NCBI RefSeq assembly: GCF_016031625.1
Contig: NZ_JACCHP010000007.1
Span: 186,001-250,000 of the forward strand
Length of the DNA: 64,000 bases
Direction: 5' to 3'
Origin: Bradyrhizobium agreste
GTDB taxonomy: Bacteria; Pseudomonadota; Alphaproteobacteria; Rhizobiales; Xanthobacteraceae
Positions within the stretch are counted from its first letter, which is position 1. Every line of letters begins with the position of its first letter. This document shows positions 27,331 through 35,397 of the stretch, piece after piece. The notes below the pieces were generated by a model. It was not told the origin of the DNA. It saw only the letters and a program-made list of their open reading frames with translations, and did not search any database. Position numbers and translations under genes: made by a program.

Positions 27331-29082
27331 GTGAACAACATCAGCGCCACGCTCGCGATCGTCTGGCGAATCGCCGCCCCCTATTTCCGATCCGAGGACA
27401 AATGGGCCGGCCGCGGCCTGCTCGCCGCGGTGGTCGCGATGGAGCTGGCGCTGGTGGCGATCGACGTGCTGGTGAACCAGTGGCAGAACCGGTTCTACAG
27501 CGCGCTCCAGAACAGCGACTGGGACGCGTTCGTCACACAGATCTGGATCTTCGTCGCGCTGGCCTCGACCTATATCGCGCTGGCGGTCTACAAGCTGTAC
27601 CTGAACCAGTGGCTCCAGATCCGCTGGCGGCAATGGCTGACGCGACACTATCTCGGCGAGTGGCTGCAGGGCTCGACGCATTATCGCATGCAGCTCAAGG
27701 GCGATGCGGCCGACAACCCGGACCAGCGCATCACCGAGGACGTCAAGAACTTCGTCGAGCAGACGCTGACCATCGGGCTCGGCCTGCTGTCCTCGATCGT
27801 GACGCTGTTCTCCTTCGTGATCATCCTTTGGGGCCTTTCCAACGCCGCGCCGCTGCGCCTGTTCGGCACCGACCTCATGATCCCCGGCTATCTGTGCTGG
27901 GGCGCGCTGATCTACGCGATCTTCGGCACGGCGCTGACGCACTGGATCGGCTCGCCGCTGGTCAACCTCAACTTCGAGCAGCAGCGCTATGAAGCCGACT
28001 TCCGCTTCAACCTCGTCCGCGTGCGCGAGAATTCCGAGCAGATCGCGCTGCTCAGGGGTGAAGGCGCCGAACGCGCCCGCCTGCTGGACCGCTTCGGCTT
28101 CGTCATCGCCAATTGGTACGGCATCATGAGCCGGACCAAACGGCTCACCGCGTTCACCGCCAGCTACCAGCAGGCCGCCGTGCTCTTTCCCTACGTGCTG
28201 GTCGCGCCGGCCTTCTTCGCCAAGAAGATCCAGCTCGGCGACATGATGCAGACCGCATCCGCCTTCTCCAGCGTCCAAGGTGCGCTGTCGTTCTTCGTCA
28301 CGGCCTACCGGTCGCTGGCGGAATGGCGCTCGATCGTTGCGCGACTCGATGGCTTCGAGATGTCGGTCGCCTCGGCGGTCAATTTGCCGGCACATGAGCC
28401 TGCCATCGCGCTGGAGGTCGAAGGCCGCCATATCGATCTCGAGCAGCTCTGCGTGAACCTGCCCAACGGCGCGCCGCTGGTGGCCGCCAAGGCCTTCACC
28501 ATTCAGGCCTCGGAGCGCGTGCTGGTGACCGGACCGTCCGGCTCCGGCAAGTCCACGCTGTTCCGGGCCATCGCCGGCATCTGGCCGTTCGGCACCGGCA
28601 CGGTTATGGTCCCGGAAAAGGCAAAGTTGATGATGCTGCCGCAGCGGCCCTATTTCCCGGTCGGCGTGTTGCGCGATGCCGTGGTCTATCCGGCAGCGCC
28701 GGGGGCGTTCGACGCCGCGCAGGTCCGCAACGCCCTGACCGCGGTCGGGCTGCCCGATCTCGCCGGGAGGCTGGACGAGGACGGCCACTGGAACCGGATG
28801 CTCTCGCTCGGCGAGCAGCAGCGTCTCGGGCTTGCGCGCGCGCTGCTGCATGCGCCGGACTATCTGTTCCTGGACGAAGCCACCGCCTCGCTCGACGAGC
28901 CGTCGGAAGCCCGGCTCTACCGGCTGCTGGCGGAGAGACTGCCGCAAGCCACCATCGTCTCGATCGGCCACCGCTCGACGCTCGATGCCTTCCACAGCCG
29001 CAAGGTGGCGCTGGTGAAGGACGGTGCGATCCACGTCGTCGGGGGCGAGCGGGCTGCGGCTGAGCCGAGCGCCGCGCGCTGA
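27331..29082 (+). CDS. SbmA/BacA-like ABC exporter with fused ATPase (BclA/YddA type)
   Basis: A 583-residue protein joining an SbmA/BacA-like membrane domain (residues 1-350, about six helices; typical blocks WQNRFYSALQNSDWDAF, ITEDVKNFVEQTLTIG and NFEQQRYEADFRFNLVR) to an ABC ATPase. The ATPase shows Walker A GPSGSGKST (401-409), signature LSLGEQQ (491-497) and Walker B YLFLDEA (511-517). Relatives include YddA, vitamin-B12 exporter-like proteins, and BclA of Bradyrhizobium, needed for symbiosis with legumes that make NCR peptides. The GTG at 27331 has GAGGAG about 10 bases upstream. It could import or export peptides or cofactors; the substrate cannot be told. It stands alone. Confidence 0.9.
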   Translation: MNNISATLAIVWRIAAPYFRSEDKWAGRGLLAAVVAMELALVAIDVLVNQWQNRFYSALQNSDWDAFVTQIWIFVALASTYIALAVYKLYLNQWLQIRWRQWLTRHYLGEWLQGSTHYRMQLKGDAADNPDQRITEDVKNFVEQTLTIGLGLLSSIVTLFSFVIILWGLSNAAPLRLFGTDLMIPGYLCWGALIYAIFGTALTHWIGSPLVNLNFEQQRYEADFRFNLVRVRENSEQIALLRGEGAERARLLDRFGFVIANWYGIMSRTKRLTAFTASYQQAAVLFPYVLVAPAFFAKKIQLGDMMQTASAFSSVQGALSFFVTAYRSLAEWRSIVARLDGFEMSVASAVNLPAHEPAIALEVEGRHIDLEQLCVNLPNGAPLVAAKAFTIQASERVLVTGPSGSGKSTLFRAIAGIWPFGTGTVMVPEKAKLMMLPQRPYFPVGVLRDAVVYPAAPGAFDAAQVRNALTAVGLPDLAGRLDEDGHWNRMLSLGEQQRLGLARALLHAPDYLFLDEATASLDEPSEARLYRLLAERLPQATIVSIGHRSTLDAFHSRKVALVKDGAIHVVGGERAAAEPSAAR

Positions 29083-29134
29083 GGCGCACTCTGTGGCCGC
29101 TGGTCATCAAGTTCGAGTCGTCACTCCATACACT

Positions 29135-29220
29135 CGTCATGCCGGGCTTGACCCGGGCATCCACGTCTTTCTGGCCTCGGAGCTAACACGTGGATGGCCG
29201 GGTCAAGCCCGGCCATGACC
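29135..29220. repeat. Dispersed palindromic repeat
   Basis: CGTCATGCCGGGCTTGACCC...CCACGT at the left and ACGTGGATGGCCGGGTCAAG...CATGAC at the right form nearly perfect facing arms. This is the most complete copy of this class in the window. It lies between convergent genes. Confidence 0.8.
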
Positions 29221-29285
29221 GCGTGGAGAAAGCAAAAGGGCGGCAGGTTGCCCTGCCGCCCTCGCGAAGTCGTTCGGGAAGAAGC

Positions 29286-30299
29286 TTACTTCAGATTGGT
29301 CATCGCCGTCAGGTCGAAGGAAAGCTTGGCGACGCCGGCCGCGCTGCACCAGTTGGAGCCGAAGCCGCCCGGGTTGATGGGGGTGAAGCTGCCGGTGAAC
29401 TTCGCGGTGTGATCGCTGGTGAAGGCGTTGCAGTCGCCCTTGTTCAGGTCGGTGTCGTAGTAGCGCAGATCGAGCGTGAACACCTTGTAGGTGAAGCCGA
29501 CGCCGACGTTCCAAGTGTTGTAGCTCGGCTCCTTGATGCCGTTCGCGTACACTGGATCGCCCGCGATGCCGTAGAAGATGTCGGAAGTGCCGAACCACTG
29601 ACGGCCGAACTCACCCGACACATACATGCCGACGCCGCTGGCACCGAAGATCGTGCTCGGCGCGGTCCACTTGGCGGTGATCGAGGCGTAGTTGCCCCAG
29701 GCGCCGAGGTTCAGGAAGTTCGGCGAATAGTACTCGTTGAAGCCGACCGTCCACTGATCGTTGATGGTGACGTTCAGCTTGGCATAGCCTTCGTAGAAGC
29801 TCGCGTTCTTCTTGGCGAAGTTGCCGTTGATCGGAAGGCCGATCGCGCCCTGCGAGTAGTCGATGTCGCTGCCGCAATTGCCCTGCAGCAGGGTGCCCTG
29901 CGACCCGAAGCATTGTCCGCCCGGATAGAGGTAGCCCCAGACACCGAAGTCGAAGGCAAACATGCCGAAGGTCGGGCGGATACCGCCGTAGATGTCGACT
30001 TCCGCCGCAGCGCGGTTCGGGAAGGAGATGCTCGAGGCGGACGTACCGATGTAGAGCTGGAGGTCCTTGTTGACGTTGTAGCGCGGCTCGAAATAGGCCG
30101 TGACCGACGGCTTGTGGTTCGACTGGGTGATACCGCGGAAGATGTAATCGCTCATGATGCCGCCGCCGAAGGCGATATCCCAGGGATCGAAGGCCGGGGG
30201 CGGCGGGGCTTTCAATGCCTTCACGCGCAGATCTGCCGCGAACGCCGAACCCGTCGTCACCATTGCCAGCGCCGTTGCCAACAAAGCCACTTTTTTCAT
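29286..30299 (-). CDS. TorF-family putative porin
   Basis: A 337-residue outer-membrane protein. The signal peptide (MKKVALLATALAMVTTGSAF, cleavage after AFA-A) is followed by a beta-rich protein with the family's early motif GIMSDYIFRGITQSNHKPSV and alternating aromatic strands (DFGVWGYLYPGG, YYSPNFLNLGAWGNYASITA, WNVGVGFTYKVFTLDLRYYD). It should form a transmembrane barrel of unknown substrate. The start is the ATG at 30299; the one at 30311 would add four residues. The sequence ends FDLTAMTNLK rather than with a terminal Phe. Confidence 0.85.
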   Translation of the reverse strand: MKKVALLATALAMVTTGSAFAADLRVKALKAPPPPAFDPWDIAFGGGIMSDYIFRGITQSNHKPSVTAYFEPRYNVNKDLQLYIGTSASSISFPNRAAAEVDIYGGIRPTFGMFAFDFGVWGYLYPGGQCFGSQGTLLQGNCGSDIDYSQGAIGLPINGNFAKKNASFYEGYAKLNVTINDQWTVGFNEYYSPNFLNLGAWGNYASITAKWTAPSTIFGASGVGMYVSGEFGRQWFGTSDIFYGIAGDPVYANGIKEPSYNTWNVGVGFTYKVFTLDLRYYDTDLNKGDCNAFTSDHTAKFTGSFTPINPGGFGSNWCSAAGVAKLSFDLTAMTNLK

Positions 30300-30724
30300 T
30301 TCGGTCCCCATTTACCCGTTCTTACTTGGCAGTCGCCCCCGGAAGCCCCCCGGGGCATGCGGCGTACCTGCAAAATTGCGTCACTGCGGCAATTTGGATC
30401 GATGGATAGGAACCGTGAAGCAAAAAGCGCGGGCATCTGCCGACTTTTTAGGCGTTTTGACGAATTCACGAAAGGTTGTCAGCCTGTGTTGCTTCTCGAT
30501 CACATTATTTGCATTCCGGGGGGCAAAGCAGACCCGTGTAAACCCGGGATCGCCCGGCGGCGTCACACCTTGGCTTGCGAATCAGGATGGGCCCAGCACG
30601 TGCGCCGCCAGGGCGTCTTGCCGCGATGCAAAAAGGCCGCAGCACCGGGGTGCCGCGGCCTTCTTGTTACAGTCTGAAGTAACAGTCCGAGGTAACGGTC
30701 CGAAGGCGATGAGAGGCCGCCTTC
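30300..30724. other. Intergenic, mostly non-coding
   Basis: Contains the upstream region of the porin gene (a GC-rich hairpin CCCCCGGAAGCCCCCCGGGG near 30338-30357) and the terminator of the histone-like gene at 30633-30662. Nothing else is recognised. Confidence 0.5.
30627..30662 (-). terminator. Terminator of the histone-like gene
   Basis: Stem AAGGCCGC/GCGGCCTT (30655-30662 with 30633-30640) with a GCACC/GGTGC inner part. On the minus strand it is followed by TT and then GCATCG, giving a short T-run. Confidence 0.65.
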
Positions 30725-31063
30725 CTACCCCTGCTCCTCGGCGGGCGACGCTTCCGCAGAAGACGAAGGCATCGCCCAGCTTGTCTCGGCGGGCGCTGGA
30801 GCCTCCGCCGGTGCCGACGGCTTCGGAGCAGGCGCTGCCTTCGCCTTCTTCGGTGCCGCCTTCTTCGCGGCCTTCTTCGGAGCCGCCTTCTTGGCCGCCG
30901 CCTTCTTTGCTGTCTTCTTGGCAGCCTTCTTCGGGGCGGCCTTCTTGGCAGATTTCTTCGCGGTCTTCTTGGCCGCCTTCTTCTTCGTCGTCTTCTTCGC
31001 GGTCTTCTTCGCCGCTACGGCCTTCTTGGCCTTCTTGCTTTTCTTCTTCTTCGCTTTCGCCAT
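30725..31063 (-). CDS. Histone H1-like Lys/Ala-rich protein
   Basis: A 112-residue protein made of repeated AAKK, APKKAAKK and KTAKK units, about 40% lysine, like the C-terminal tails of eukaryotic linker histones and bacterial proteins such as AlgP, HctB or BpH1. Such tails bind DNA non-specifically and condense it or affect transcription. The first 75 residues hold the repeats; the last 35 are Pro/Ala/Ser/Glu-rich without Lys (PAPAETSWAMPSSSAEASPA). The start at 31063 has a perfect AGGAGG site. The repetitive codons make length variation between strains likely. Confidence 0.85.
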   Translation of the reverse strand: MAKAKKKKSKKAKKAVAAKKTAKKTTKKKAAKKTAKKSAKKAAPKKAAKKTAKKAAAKKAAPKKAAKKAAPKKAKAAPAPKPSAPAEAPAPAETSWAMPSSSAEASPAEEQG

Positions 31064-31148
31064 CGTGGTCCTCCTGTTGCCGCCGAACAATGCTTGATCG
31101 GGCGTCTTCAGTCGTCACCTCGGGAGGACAGTTCAGGCTCCTGAAAGC

Positions 31149-32471
31149 TCAAACCTGCGCGTTCAGTGCCGGCCGCGCCCCGCCCGTCGCCCAATCGAGA
31201 AGCTCAATCGTGTGTACGACCGGAACTGACGTGCCACTGGCAATCTGCACCATGCAGCCGATATTGCCCGCGGCAATCATGTCCGGCTTGACGCTCGCGA
31301 TGTTGGCGACCTTGCGATCGCGCAACCGACCCGCAAGCTCGGGCTGGAGAATGTTGTAGGTCCCCGCCGAACCGCAACACAAATGGCTCTCGGGCACATC
31401 TTTCACCACGAATCCATTCTTGGAAAGCAATTCTTTCGGAAGGCCTGTGATTTTCTGTCCATGCTGCAACGAACACGCGGAGTGATAGGCGACGACGATG
31501 TCGTCCGCTCGCGCCGCCGTCGCAAGTTCGAGGCCGGCGACGTACTCGGTGATGTCCTTGGCGAGCGCCGACACCTTCGCCGCATCGGCCGCGAACGCCC
31601 TGTCCTCGCGCAGGAGATAGCCGTAGTCCTTGATCACCGTGCCGCAGCCGGAGGTCGTCACCAGGATGGCATCGAGCCCCTCGCCGGCCATTTCCTTCCG
31701 CCACGCCGCGACGTTGGCGCGAGCCCGCGCCAGCGCATCCTGGTCGTTGCCGAGGTGATGGGTCAGCGCGCCACAGCACTGCTCGTCCCTGACAAGGACA
31801 ACCTCGATGCCGTGGCGGGTTAGGAGACTGATGGCGGCCTGGTTGATGCGCGGCGCGAGCACCTGCTGGGCGCAGCCCTGGAGCAGCGCCACACGTCCGC
31901 GCTTCTTGCCCAGCGCCGCGAACACGCTGCCGGCGGTGGGCCCTGCGGGCGGCAGCCGGTTCGGCGCCAGCGCCAGCATCGCCTTGATGCGCTGGATCAA
32001 GCCCGGCGTCGCCGAAGGCCGGGGCGTCGGCAGCAAGACGCCCAGCGGACGGGCGAGCCGCGCCAGCCACATGCTGATGCGGAAGCGCTGCGGATCCGGC
32101 AGGACGAAGGCCAGCACCTGGCGCAACAGCCGCTCGGTCAGCGGCCGCCGATAGCGTTGCTCGATCCGCACCCGGGCCTGGTCGACCAGGTGCATGTAGT
32201 TCACGCCCGAGGGGCAGGTCGTCATGCAGGCAAGGCACGACAGGCAACGGTCGATATGCTTGACCACCTCGGCGGTCGGCGCCTGGTCCTTCTCCAGCAT
32301 CTCCTTGATCAGATAGATGCGGCCGCGCGGGCTATCGAGCTCGTCGCCGAGCAGCACATAGGTCGGGCAGGTTGCGGTGCAGAAGCCGCAATGGACGCAG
32401 GCGCGCAGGATCTTGTCGGCTTCCGCGATATCGGGGTCGGCGAGCTGCGCGAGTGAGAATTCGGTCTTCAT
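31149..32471 (-). CDS. glcF: Glycolate oxidase iron-sulfur subunit GlcF
   Basis: The electron-transfer subunit of membrane-associated glycolate dehydrogenase, which oxidises glycolate to glyoxylate. The 440 residues include two 4Fe-4S clusters (CVHCGFCTATCP near residue 21; CLSCLACMTTCP near residue 71) and two CCG domains, with cysteine blocks VRDEQCCGALTHHLG and ESHLCCGSAGTYN. Its ATG overlaps the last base of the glcE stop (TGATG), showing translational coupling. No glcD is found next to the pair in this window. Confidence 0.93.
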   Translation of the reverse strand: MKTEFSLAQLADPDIAEADKILRACVHCGFCTATCPTYVLLGDELDSPRGRIYLIKEMLEKDQAPTAEVVKHIDRCLSCLACMTTCPSGVNYMHLVDQARVRIEQRYRRPLTERLLRQVLAFVLPDPQRFRISMWLARLARPLGVLLPTPRPSATPGLIQRIKAMLALAPNRLPPAGPTAGSVFAALGKKRGRVALLQGCAQQVLAPRINQAAISLLTRHGIEVVLVRDEQCCGALTHHLGNDQDALARARANVAAWRKEMAGEGLDAILVTTSGCGTVIKDYGYLLREDRAFAADAAKVSALAKDITEYVAGLELATAARADDIVVAYHSACSLQHGQKITGLPKELLSKNGFVVKDVPESHLCCGSAGTYNILQPELAGRLRDRKVANIASVKPDMIAAGNIGCMVQIASGTSVPVVHTIELLDWATGGARPALNAQV

Positions 32472-33706
32472 CAGCCAGCGCTCCGCGTGAGCCGCCCCCG
32501 GTTGAGAATGGTCTTCGGATCGAAGCTGGCGCGCACCCGCTCGCTCAGCGCGGCAATGCCCGGCGCCTGCGGATGGAACACATCGACCTCGCGCCTGACA
32601 TCCTCGGCGGCCCGGATCAGCGTGGCATGCCCGCCGACCGCGTTCGCGCGCGCACGCACGGCCGGGGCATGCGCGTCCGGCTTCGGCGGCAGCGCCGCCC
32701 AGATCAGACCGCCGCCCCAATCATAGATCACATCGCCGCCCGTCTCACGCGCCAGCTGCGTGCCCAGCGCCGCGCCCGAGGCCGGCGGGCAGACGATCCG
32801 CCAGACCGGCCAGGCGCCGAGCGCGCCGCTCGCCCCGAACGGCAGCACGTCGCGGATCGCGGTCCACAGTGCCGCGGATGCCACGTCCTCGATCAGCGTC
32901 GCGGTTCCAAACGGCGCCAGCAAGTCGCGCAGCGAGCCGGCGCGGTGCAGGGCAGACGCGGTGATGCCCTCGAGCCGCAGCACCGTCAGCGCCTCGCTCT
33001 CGCCCACAAGATCGTCCAGCCCCTCGGTCCCGGCCCTGAACGCGGATTTCGGCAGATGCGCGGCGGCGGAGACGTCGAACGGCGAGCCCAGCGCCGCGGT
33101 CATGGCCTTGTTGGCCGTGGCATCGTCGAGCCCGCGCAGCAACAGCGTCCGCTCCGCCTCGGGCTTGGGCATCACCTTGAGTGTCACCTCGGTCATCACC
33201 GACAGCGTGCCCCAGGACCCCGCCAGCAGCTTGCAGAGGTCGTAGCCGGTGACGTTCTTCACCACCTTGCCGCCGGTCTTGAAGCTGTCGCCGAAGCCCG
33301 AGACGGCATGTGCGCCGAGCAAGTGGTCGCGCGCCCCGCCGGCCCGAATCCGCCGCGGCCCGGCGAGCCCGGCAGCGATCATGCCGCCGATGGTGCCCGT
33401 TGCCGGCGTGCCGAGCAGCGGAGCAGTGTTGATCGGCTCGAAGGCGAATTGCTGGTTCTTGGCGTCGATCAGCGCCAGCACGTCGGCCAGCGGCGCGCCG
33501 GCCTGGAGCGTGATGATCAGCTCGTTCGGCTCGTAGGCGGTGACGGCATTGAGTGCGGAGACGTCGAGCACGGCGTTGGTCGCCATGGCGTGGCCGATGC
33601 CGCGCTTGGAGCCATGGCCGATGATCTCGAGCGGCTGCTCGCTCGCGATCGCCGCGCGCACCACCTCTTCGACGTCTTTGGCGTCTCTGACCTTGAGCGT
33701 ATCCAC
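32471..33706 (-). CDS. glcE: Glycolate oxidase FAD-binding subunit GlcE
   Basis: A 411-residue PCMH/FAD-binding-4 protein, the second flavoprotein-like subunit of glycolate dehydrogenase. The FAD-binding region includes LEIIGHGSKRGIGHAM (about 28-43), NELIITLQAGAPLADVLALI and NTAPLLGTPATGTIGGMIAA. It pairs with GlcF downstream. The partner GlcD, normally upstream, is absent: upstream is a divergent monooxygenase gene. GlcD may be encoded elsewhere. Length is in the family's upper range. Confidence 0.92.
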   Translation of the reverse strand: MDTLKVRDAKDVEEVVRAAIASEQPLEIIGHGSKRGIGHAMATNAVLDVSALNAVTAYEPNELIITLQAGAPLADVLALIDAKNQQFAFEPINTAPLLGTPATGTIGGMIAAGLAGPRRIRAGGARDHLLGAHAVSGFGDSFKTGGKVVKNVTGYDLCKLLAGSWGTLSVMTEVTLKVMPKPEAERTLLLRGLDDATANKAMTAALGSPFDVSAAAHLPKSAFRAGTEGLDDLVGESEALTVLRLEGITASALHRAGSLRDLLAPFGTATLIEDVASAALWTAIRDVLPFGASGALGAWPVWRIVCPPASGAALGTQLARETGGDVIYDWGGGLIWAALPPKPDAHAPAVRARANAVGGHATLIRAAEDVRREVDVFHPQAPGIAALSERVRASFDPKTILNRGRLTRSAG

Positions 33707-33858
33707 AGGAAAAGGCGGTAGCGAAATTCGCGCAGGAAATCAATTCGACCCGTGACGGAAGGCGGGGCGGTTCGGCGACAATCGCACTACGATCTTCATC
33801 GAACCATTGTCGCCCCGAGCTGCGCTATCGAATGGAGCATTCTCAAGGGAGCTCCATC

Positions 33859-34173
33859 ATGACCGAACAGGCAATGAATCAGCAGGCCGGACTTCTCGTC
33901 GTGGCGCAATGGGAAGCAAAGGCTGAAGAGGCCGACCGCGTTGCCGAAATCCTGCGCGGCTTCCTCCCGCAGGCGCAGCGCGAGCCAGGCGTCAAGCTGT
34001 TCCTGATCTCGCGCGCCAAGGACAATCCGGCCCAGTTCCTGTTCTACGAGTTGTTCCGCGACGAAGCCGCCTTCGAGGCGCACCAGGAGAGCGCGCATTT
34101 CAAGAGCTACATCGCGGAACAGGCGCTGCCGCTGCTGGCCAGGCGCGAACGCGCGCAATACGCCCTGCTGTGA
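33859..34173 (+). CDS. ABM-domain (quinol monooxygenase-like) protein
   Basis: A 104-residue single-domain protein of the antibiotic biosynthesis monooxygenase/YgiN fold, usually a dimeric ferredoxin-like barrel acting on quinols or aromatic compounds. Typical features are GLLVVAQWEAKAEEADRVAE, the block REPGVKLFLISRAKDNP, FYELFRDEAAFEAHQESAHF (residues about 62-81) and the terminal helix. I start at ATG 33859 with AAGGGAG upstream. It faces glcE (divergent) and the SDR (convergent). Substrate unknown. Confidence 0.82.
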   Translation: MTEQAMNQQAGLLVVAQWEAKAEEADRVAEILRGFLPQAQREPGVKLFLISRAKDNPAQFLFYELFRDEAAFEAHQESAHFKSYIAEQALPLLARRERAQYALL

Positions 34174-34195
34174 TGGCGGAACAAGCTGGAGGTGA

Positions 34196-35002
34196 TCAAG
34201 CCCCCGCCTTGCACGTGATCCCGCCGTCGACGACGAGCTCGATGCCGGTCACGTATTTCGACTCGTCCGAGGCCAGGAACAGCGCCGCGTTGGCGACGTC
34301 CCATGCATCGCCCATGTGGCCCATCGGCACCTGCGCGTCGCGCGCGCGCCACATCGCCTCGACATCGCCCTTGGCATAGCTGGCGGCGAGGCCCGCGGAG
34401 TGCTCGACCATCGGCGTCTTCATCAGGCCGGGCAGGATCGTGTTGACCCGGACATGATGGCGCGCGAACTCGATCGCGGTGGTGCGCGTCATCTGGTTCA
34501 TCGCCGCTTTCGAGGTGCCGTAGGTAACGTAGGAGATCCCCATGTGGCGGATCGAGGCGATCGAGGAGATGTTGATGATCGAGCCGCCGCCCTGCTTCAC
34601 CATGATCGGGATCACGTGCTTCATGGCGAGATAGGCGCTCTTGAGGTTGACGCTGAAGACACGGTCCCAGCTTTCTTCGCTCACCTCGACCACGCTGCCC
34701 ATCTCGGCGATACCGACATTGTTATCGAGCACGTCGATGCGGCCATAGGACTTCAGGCACGCCGCGACCATCGCCTCGATCTCGCTCGCGCGCGACACGT
34801 CGGCCGTAAATGCAATCGCCTTGCCGCCCTCGCTGCTGATGATCCCTGCGGTCTCCTCGGCCGCGGCGCCATTGCGATCGACGCAGAACACCTGCGCGCC
34901 CTCGCGCGCAAAGGTTACCGCGGTCGCCTTGCCGTTGCCCCAGCCGGGTCCGATCGAGCCGGCCCCCACCACCATCGCAACCTTGCCCTTGAGCCGATCC
35001 AT
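34196..35002 (-). CDS. SDR-family oxidoreductase
   Basis: A 268-residue classical short-chain dehydrogenase. The cofactor loop is GAGSIGPGWGNG (from about residue 13), slightly expanded relative to TGxxxGxG. Asp in FCVDRN suggests NAD use. The catalytic Ser is in INISSIASI and the Tyr-Lys pair in YVTYGTSKAAMNQM (about 150-165). The substrate is not evident. It lies 12 bases downstream of the DUF1850/TRAP genes on the same strand, so it may be part of that transcription unit and act on the transported compound, an inference. Confidence 0.87.
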   Translation of the reverse strand: MDRLKGKVAMVVGAGSIGPGWGNGKATAVTFAREGAQVFCVDRNGAAAEETAGIISSEGGKAIAFTADVSRASEIEAMVAACLKSYGRIDVLDNNVGIAEMGSVVEVSEESWDRVFSVNLKSAYLAMKHVIPIMVKQGGGSIINISSIASIRHMGISYVTYGTSKAAMNQMTRTTAIEFARHHVRVNTILPGLMKTPMVEHSAGLAASYAKGDVEAMWRARDAQVPMGHMGDAWDVANAALFLASDESKYVTGIELVVDGGITCKAGA

Positions 35003-35013
35003 CGTGATCTCCC

Positions 35014-35397
35014 TTATTTCTCTTGTTCTTCGCAGACGCTCATCTTGGTGACGTTAGCACCGATGGGATGTCCGACAATCTCCGACAATGTCCGGCACGT
35101 CCCGTCATGGCAGAGTCGCCATTCCCCGGCCGCGCCGGAATTGCCGAGCACCAATTCCGGCATCGGCGCACGCTGCGGCGGCCAGCGAAACCAGCCGTCG
35201 ACCAGCCGCGCCTCGGCCGGCGGCTCCATGCCGGGGCCGGTGCCCTTGACGCGGGCCTGCACCAATTCGAGGCCGGCGGGCGTGAGGCGCCAGTCTTCCT
35301 GCCATTCGACCTTCGCGATCGAATGCGTCCATGCAAGCGTGAAGGCTGTGAGGGCGAGCGCCTTCACGCCGCCGGCTGTCGCAAGACAGAGACTCAC
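35014..35397 (-). CDS. DUF1850 domain-containing protein
   Basis: A 127-residue protein of the DUF1850 family, regularly encoded next to TAXI-type TRAP transporters. It has a hydrophobic N-terminus (VKALALTAFTLAW) acting as signal or anchor. The domain carries THSIAKVEWQEDWRLTPAGL and a Cys pair near the C-terminus (RLCHDGTCRTLSEIVG). The start is a GTG that overlaps the stop of the permease by four bases (GTGA), which shows translational coupling. Its role in transport is unknown. Confidence 0.85.
   Translation of the reverse strand: MSLCLATAGGVKALALTAFTLAWTHSIAKVEWQEDWRLTPAGLELVQARVKGTGPGMEPPAEARLVDGWFRWPPQRAPMPELVLGNSGAAGEWRLCHDGTCRTLSEIVGHPIGANVTKMSVCEEQEK

Noticed and set aside
30725..31063. 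Long antisense frame rich in Phe and Ala
   Set aside because: It is the complement of the Lys/Ala repeats of the histone-like gene.
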